Source of the DNA: Pedobacter cryoconitis | Lineage (GTDB): Bacteria > Bacteroidota > Bacteroidia > Sphingobacteriales > Sphingobacteriaceae | DNA: 64,000 bases | Assembly (NCBI RefSeq): GCF_014200595.1 | Contig: NZ_JACHCG010000001.1 | Span: forward strand, 2,790,001-2,854,000 | Reading direction: 5' to 3' | In this document: piece by piece, positions 12,601-18,600 of the stretch | Position numbering within the stretch: the first letter of the stretch is position 1 | Layout: every line of letters begins with the position of its first letter | Position numbers and translations under genes: made by a program | The notes under the pieces: generated by a model | What the model was told of the DNA's origin: nothing | Databases searched by the model: none | What the model saw: the letters and a program-made list of their open reading frames with translations, nothing else

Positions 12601-15600
12601 ATCCAGATTTTTAACGGACAAACTATCTACTGACAATACTTTTCCGGTAATAGCCGGATGTTCCAATGGTACAGTTTTGAGCAAACCTGCTATAAATCCA
12701 TATTCCAGATAGTCGTCATGCTGACAGATTACAGTAATATGTGCAGGCTGTTTTTGCTGTATTTTTGACTTAATATTATCAAGTACGGTCTGGAAATAAA
12801 GTGCAGGCTGTTCTTGTGTAACATTCAGTACTTCTAAACCTAATTGCTCTTGTAATTTATCGCATAAACCAGCTGCACCACCTGCAATCAGGATAAGCTG
12901 ATTGGCAGTTTCTAACTGTCCGGCTTCAGCTAAATCTGCTTTTTCCCATAACTGCTGATAATAACCAACGCTTTTTTCCTCTTGTAAAGGCGCCTTTTCT
13001 CTAGGTTTATTTTCTGCAGGCAGGAAGATAAAATCCTTAAAGAACAGCAGGACTTCACCGTACTCATTCAGCAGATAAAAATCGGCAGTAACCGCGGTTT
13101 GCTCCTGAGCTTTGTCTTTCTTTTTAACGGCATAACCCCATAACTCTTTTGCACCTTCAATTTCCTGGTAGAAATTCACTTCGCCCGCATAAAAAGGCAA
13201 GACCAGCGAATAAGATTGTCCGGCAGATTCCATCAATCCATAAACGGCATGTAATAAACTATCCAGGATACATGGTGGATACATACAGCCTTCGGCATTT
13301 GCCAGTTTTATTCTGGATAATGCGCTTTCTTCTCCAAAATACAAGGTTTCCACCTGCTGAAAAGTATCTTTCAGGTTTAACCCTGCCAGATCGAATGCGC
13401 GGTACAGTTCCTGCCCGGATATTTCATTGGTAAAAGCCCTTTTAAGCTGCAAAATGTTCATTGCCGCAGGCGCATTGACTACAGTAGCAGACAAATTACC
13501 GCTATTGTGTATGGTTATATTTTCTTGCTGTCCACTATAAATCTCATACCCGATTTCTCCCTGATCCCGGTATACATTAATATGCATTGTTGCACTATCA
13601 TTTACCCAGAAAGGACTGAGCCAGCTCACTTGTTTAAGCTGTTTGATGGACTGGTGGATACTGAATTCTCCGGCTGCCCTGGCTAATTCCAGATAAGCCA
13701 CTCCAGGTAGTATTTTTTTGTTTTGTACCTGATGATGTGCCAGGAATGATTCCCTGCCATCGAATGTACTGGTAAACTGCTGCTGATCCAGATCTGAAGT
13801 ATTGCTGTGCACCAGTGGATGTAAGTCTTTACCAATAGATTTACTGCCGGGCAGATTAACCTTTCCATCTGCTGCCGGCAACCAGTATCTTTCTCTTGCA
13901 AACGGATAGGTTGGCAAACTGATTCTGCGGGGTTGTTTTCCGGTATGCAATATTTCCCAATCTACTCCTTGTCCGCCGATCCAAAAATCTGCAATAGTTC
14001 CCCATGCTGAAGTCTGTATGGCTTGCAGTAATATGGTTTGTTCAATTATACCTTTACGACCGTTGGCTTTACTATTTCCAACACGATATCCTGTAATTCC
14101 CGTAGCTGAATAGTCAGCAGCTTTTCCTTCCAGGAAACTGGCCAGCAAAGTAATAAGAGAAGGTATATCCTTAGCAATAAAGGCAATACGCTCTTCCATC
14201 GCCTCTCTTCCGGTTTGCAGGGTATAGGCAATATCAAGAATTGATAAACTATGTTCCTGTTCCAGGCTATATTTTAAGTTAACAACCTGCTCTTGTAAAC
14301 GTTCTTCATTTTTAGCAGACAATACAATGATTGCAGGATACTGCTCATTGTTAAAAGTTTGCCCTGTTACCGGCTGCTCCTGTGCTGGTCTGAATTCTTC
14401 GACAATCAGGTGTGCATTACTGCCTCCTGCCCCAAAAGAACTCAACATCGCCCTGCGCGGGATTTCTTCCAGCTTACCTTCTTTATTAGTGATTAAAGGT
14501 CTTTTCCATGGCACCAGGTTTTGTGGTACATAAAAAGGAGTATCCTCAAAACTGATATTCGGATTTAACACTACAGAATGAATGGAAGGGACAACTACCC
14601 CATGTTTAAACTGCAATAATATTTTTGTTAATCCGGCAATGCCAGCTGTCGCTTCCAGATGACCAATATTTGATTTCACAGAACCGATTGCACAGAATTG
14701 TTTTTCCTCCGTATAGGCATCAAAGGCTTTGCAAAGACCTGTCATCTCAATAGGATCACCTAACGAAGTTCCTGTACCATGCGCTTCCACATATGAAATA
14801 GTACGCGGATTAATTTGTGCTTTTTGTAAAGCTGAGCTGATTAGTTCCCCTTGCAAATTAGGACTAGGGACGGTATAGCCGTTGGTACGGCCACTGTGGT
14901 TAACTGCTGTACCTTTAATTACTCCATAAATCTGATCTCCATCAGCTATCGCATCTTCCAGAGATTTCAGTAACACTGCACCAATCCCTTCGCCCGGAAC
15001 ATAACCATCACCGATACCAAAACTACGGCAGCGGCCATCTGTAGCCAGGAAATTATGCTGACTTAAAAACAAGTATTTACTGAGTGAAAGTGAAAGGTTT
15101 ACCCCTCCTGCGATACAGCTGTCTGCGTCACCATTTCTGATACTTTCACAGGCATAATGTAATGCAGTTAAAGAAGCGGAACAAGCGGTATCAATGGCAA
15201 TACTTGGCCCTGTCCAGTTAAAGAAATACGATACTCTGTTTGGAATACTATATAAAAGGCCACTTGGTGCAACCGGATTTCCCTTCGCAGTTTCTTCAAC
15301 ACCCAGGTTAATATAGGGCTGCCAAAGTGCACCCACAAATACACCCACTTTTTTCGATTGTGCGGCTACCTTTTCACGGGTAATCCCTGCATCTTCGAGC
15401 GTTGCCCAAACCACTTCCAGAAATAACCTTTCCTGAGGGTCTATTTGTTCTGCTTCTCGCGGAGATATATTAAAGAATAGTGGATCAAATTTATCTACAT
15501 CATTGATAAACCCTCCCCAGCGGGCATATAATAACCCGTTATCTTTATCTGCATCAAAATGAGGCTTATAATCAAACCTGTCTTCAGGGATTTCAACAAT

Positions 15601-18600
15601 ACAGTCCTCACCCTGCTGCAATACTTTCCAGAATTCAGCCAGGTTATCTGCCTTCGGATATTTTCCGCCTATCCCTACAATAGCAATATCTTTTGATACG
15701 AGGGCTGCTGCTGAAGGGGTAACAGTGGTTTCAGGATTTTGGCCAACAGCCAGTGGTTCAGCGCTGAAACCATTTTCTGTCTCTTCCATCTCTTCCGAAG
15801 CTATCAGCTCTTGTAATATCGCCGCATGTTTCTTCTGAAAATATTCAGCCAGTTCACTGATATTCCGATACTCGAAGAAAAGAGTTTTTGATAAGTTCCC
15901 GAAGGATTTTGCCAGCAGCCTGTTCAGATCGATAATCATTCTGGAATTGATACCCAATTCTTCAAAAGATGTATCGGCATCCATTTCTTCAATTTCCAGA
16001 CCAACCGCGTCGTGTAATAGTGTTTTCAGTAAATGTGCTACACTTTCAATCGCCGGGCCTGTAGTACTGGTCAATCTGGCTATTTGTGAAAGTTGTTGTG
16101 CAGCAGCCGGAACATGTTGTGCATTTGTAATTTCCTTGATTGCAAAACCGTTGAGGCGTGCAATAACATTTCCATCCCGATCGGCAACGGCAGCATCAAA
16201 TTTCTTAATGCCGCTTCTGCCTGCATTCTCCTCATGCGCAACTGTATGTACAAAACATTCGGCAGGAAGCTGACCAGTAAATAAAATTTCATCTATAGCT
16301 ACCGGTATATATTTGGTGGCATCCATGCCATCCGGTTTATTGTTAATAATAGCGGTCTGGAATACTCCAGTCAGCATACTTGGATGCAATATATAGTCAG
16401 GCAAAGTTTCTGCGACATGTAATGGTAAGATCAGATGCCCCAGCGCTTCTTCTTTATTCGTCCATAACTCTTTCATCGGCATAAAAGAAGGGCCTACATG
16501 TAAACCTTCTGCGATGATTTGTTCATATACCGTCTCCCTGGTTATTGTTTTGGTTAGCTTTTCGCGAAGTACCTGCAAATTAACCGTGCCTAATTCACCG
16601 GGTTCAATGACAGTTTCCACATCCACATCCCCCATCGCATGAACAATTTTACGGCCTGTTATTTCCTGACTAAAGATCTCATAACTGTACAACACTCCTT
16701 TTTGTACCAATTGAATATTGGCATTGATTGGTGCACCAGCAGATGATAACACTTCTGGCCAGTAATTATTTGATAAGCTGTATACTTTTTTACCTGATAA
16801 GGCCACCGCTTGTCTGCCCATTTCAATATAACAAGCACCGGGAACATTATATTTACTGTCCACCACATGGTCTTGCATATAAAACTCTTCATTGCTGAAA
16901 CGTTTCCTGAATAACAAGTCTGATTGAGATGAGCGGTCTGCATCTATTAAAGAGGCTTTACCGCTATATCCAGCAGGCAGTTCATCTTTAAGTATCCGCT
17001 CAGCAGCTGCTGTTAACGCTTCTGGCATCTCATGATTGATATGGGCAGTCAGCTCCGGAATAGTATTGTATTCAATTAATAAGATAGGATTGATTGCTGT
17101 TCCAAGGTATTCCGTCAACAACGCTGATAGTTTAACGAGCGCTGAAGAAGTAAGCCCCAACTTATTGAAACTATCTGTATCACTGATCAACTTTACATCT
17201 GGCAAAATAGACGTAATCATATTGCGCAATACAGCAGGAAAATCTCCGGCAGCAGGAATTTCGTGCTGTTTGTTAGTCAATATCCGCTCAACATTCAGGT
17301 GCATTTCTATCTTATCTGCTATCCCCTCAATCAACACGGCCTGGCAAGGTGTTTTCTGATTACTGGTGCTTAATAATTTTATAAACCCTTTTAGCGCATC
17401 CTCATTCAGCATCGGCTTCATTCCAAAGACCTGCCATAAATGTTCTCTTTCTTCGGCAGAAATGGTAATCCCTCCGTTTTCCCAAAGCGGCCAGTTAATG
17501 GCAAGGCTTATCCCTTCACGTCCTTTTGCGATTTCCCGCTGGTTCCTGCTGTACATCAAATGATCCAGAAAATTATTAGCGGCAGCGTAATCACATTGTC
17601 CCTGGTTAGGCATCAATGAAGCAATAGAGGAAAATGTGATAAAGAAATCCAGTGCCTCGTTCTGAAGACATTCATCTAAATTAATGGCGCCATAAATTTT
17701 AGGGGTGATTACCCTTTCAAAGGAATCTGGTTTTTTATTAATGATGAAGGAATCTTCAATCAGTCCGGCAGCATGGATAACCCCATTAATCTTTTTATAC
17801 TTTTTCTTAACCTTAGCGATGACTGCGGCAATCGCTTTTTTATCGGCAACATTTGCAGTATAATAAATGGCATCCCCTCCCAGTTGCTGTAAATGCAGCA
17901 ATTTTTCTTCAATGGCCTCATTTTTCACACTGCGGCCAATTAATATGATTTTTGCTTTATAGTGTTCAGCCAGGTAAGCTGAGAATACCATTCCCAATCC
18001 TCCGCTACCACCAGTAATGATATAACAACCATTTTCTTTAAGCAGAACCTGCTCAGGAAGACCATAGAAATCTTTTCCCGGTACTACCGTTCTTTCTTCC
18101 CTGCGCCCATTGCGGTAAATCACTTCCAGTAATGGCGCCATTACATAATGGGTGATTTCCTGTAAAATGATTTCCTGATAGTTTACAGTTTCATCTGCTG
18201 TAATCCCGATACTTAAAATAGAAATACGGGGATTTTCATAAGCTAATGTTCTTGCAAATCCGCCAGCCATCTGGTGAACCGCAGCTGCTGCTGTACCGGC
18301 CTGGTTATAGACAAATAATAACTTGATACGACCAGAATAAGCAGCGGTGATCAGCGCTTGTGATAGATATAATAAAGCATAAATATCCTGTAAATGTGCA
18401 TTTACCTTTTGATCACGGCTCATGCTCCACCGGTAAATCCAGTTATCGGTAACGATCCCGTCGGCAGCTAAATCTTTGGTCAGCCTTTTAAATGATGCAG
18501 CATCTGCAACATCAAGCTGATAAGTATGTTTATCTTTTTTCTGATAAGTATAACCCGGTAATACGATTACCGCAGTTGTATAAGGTAATTTCTTTTGAAT

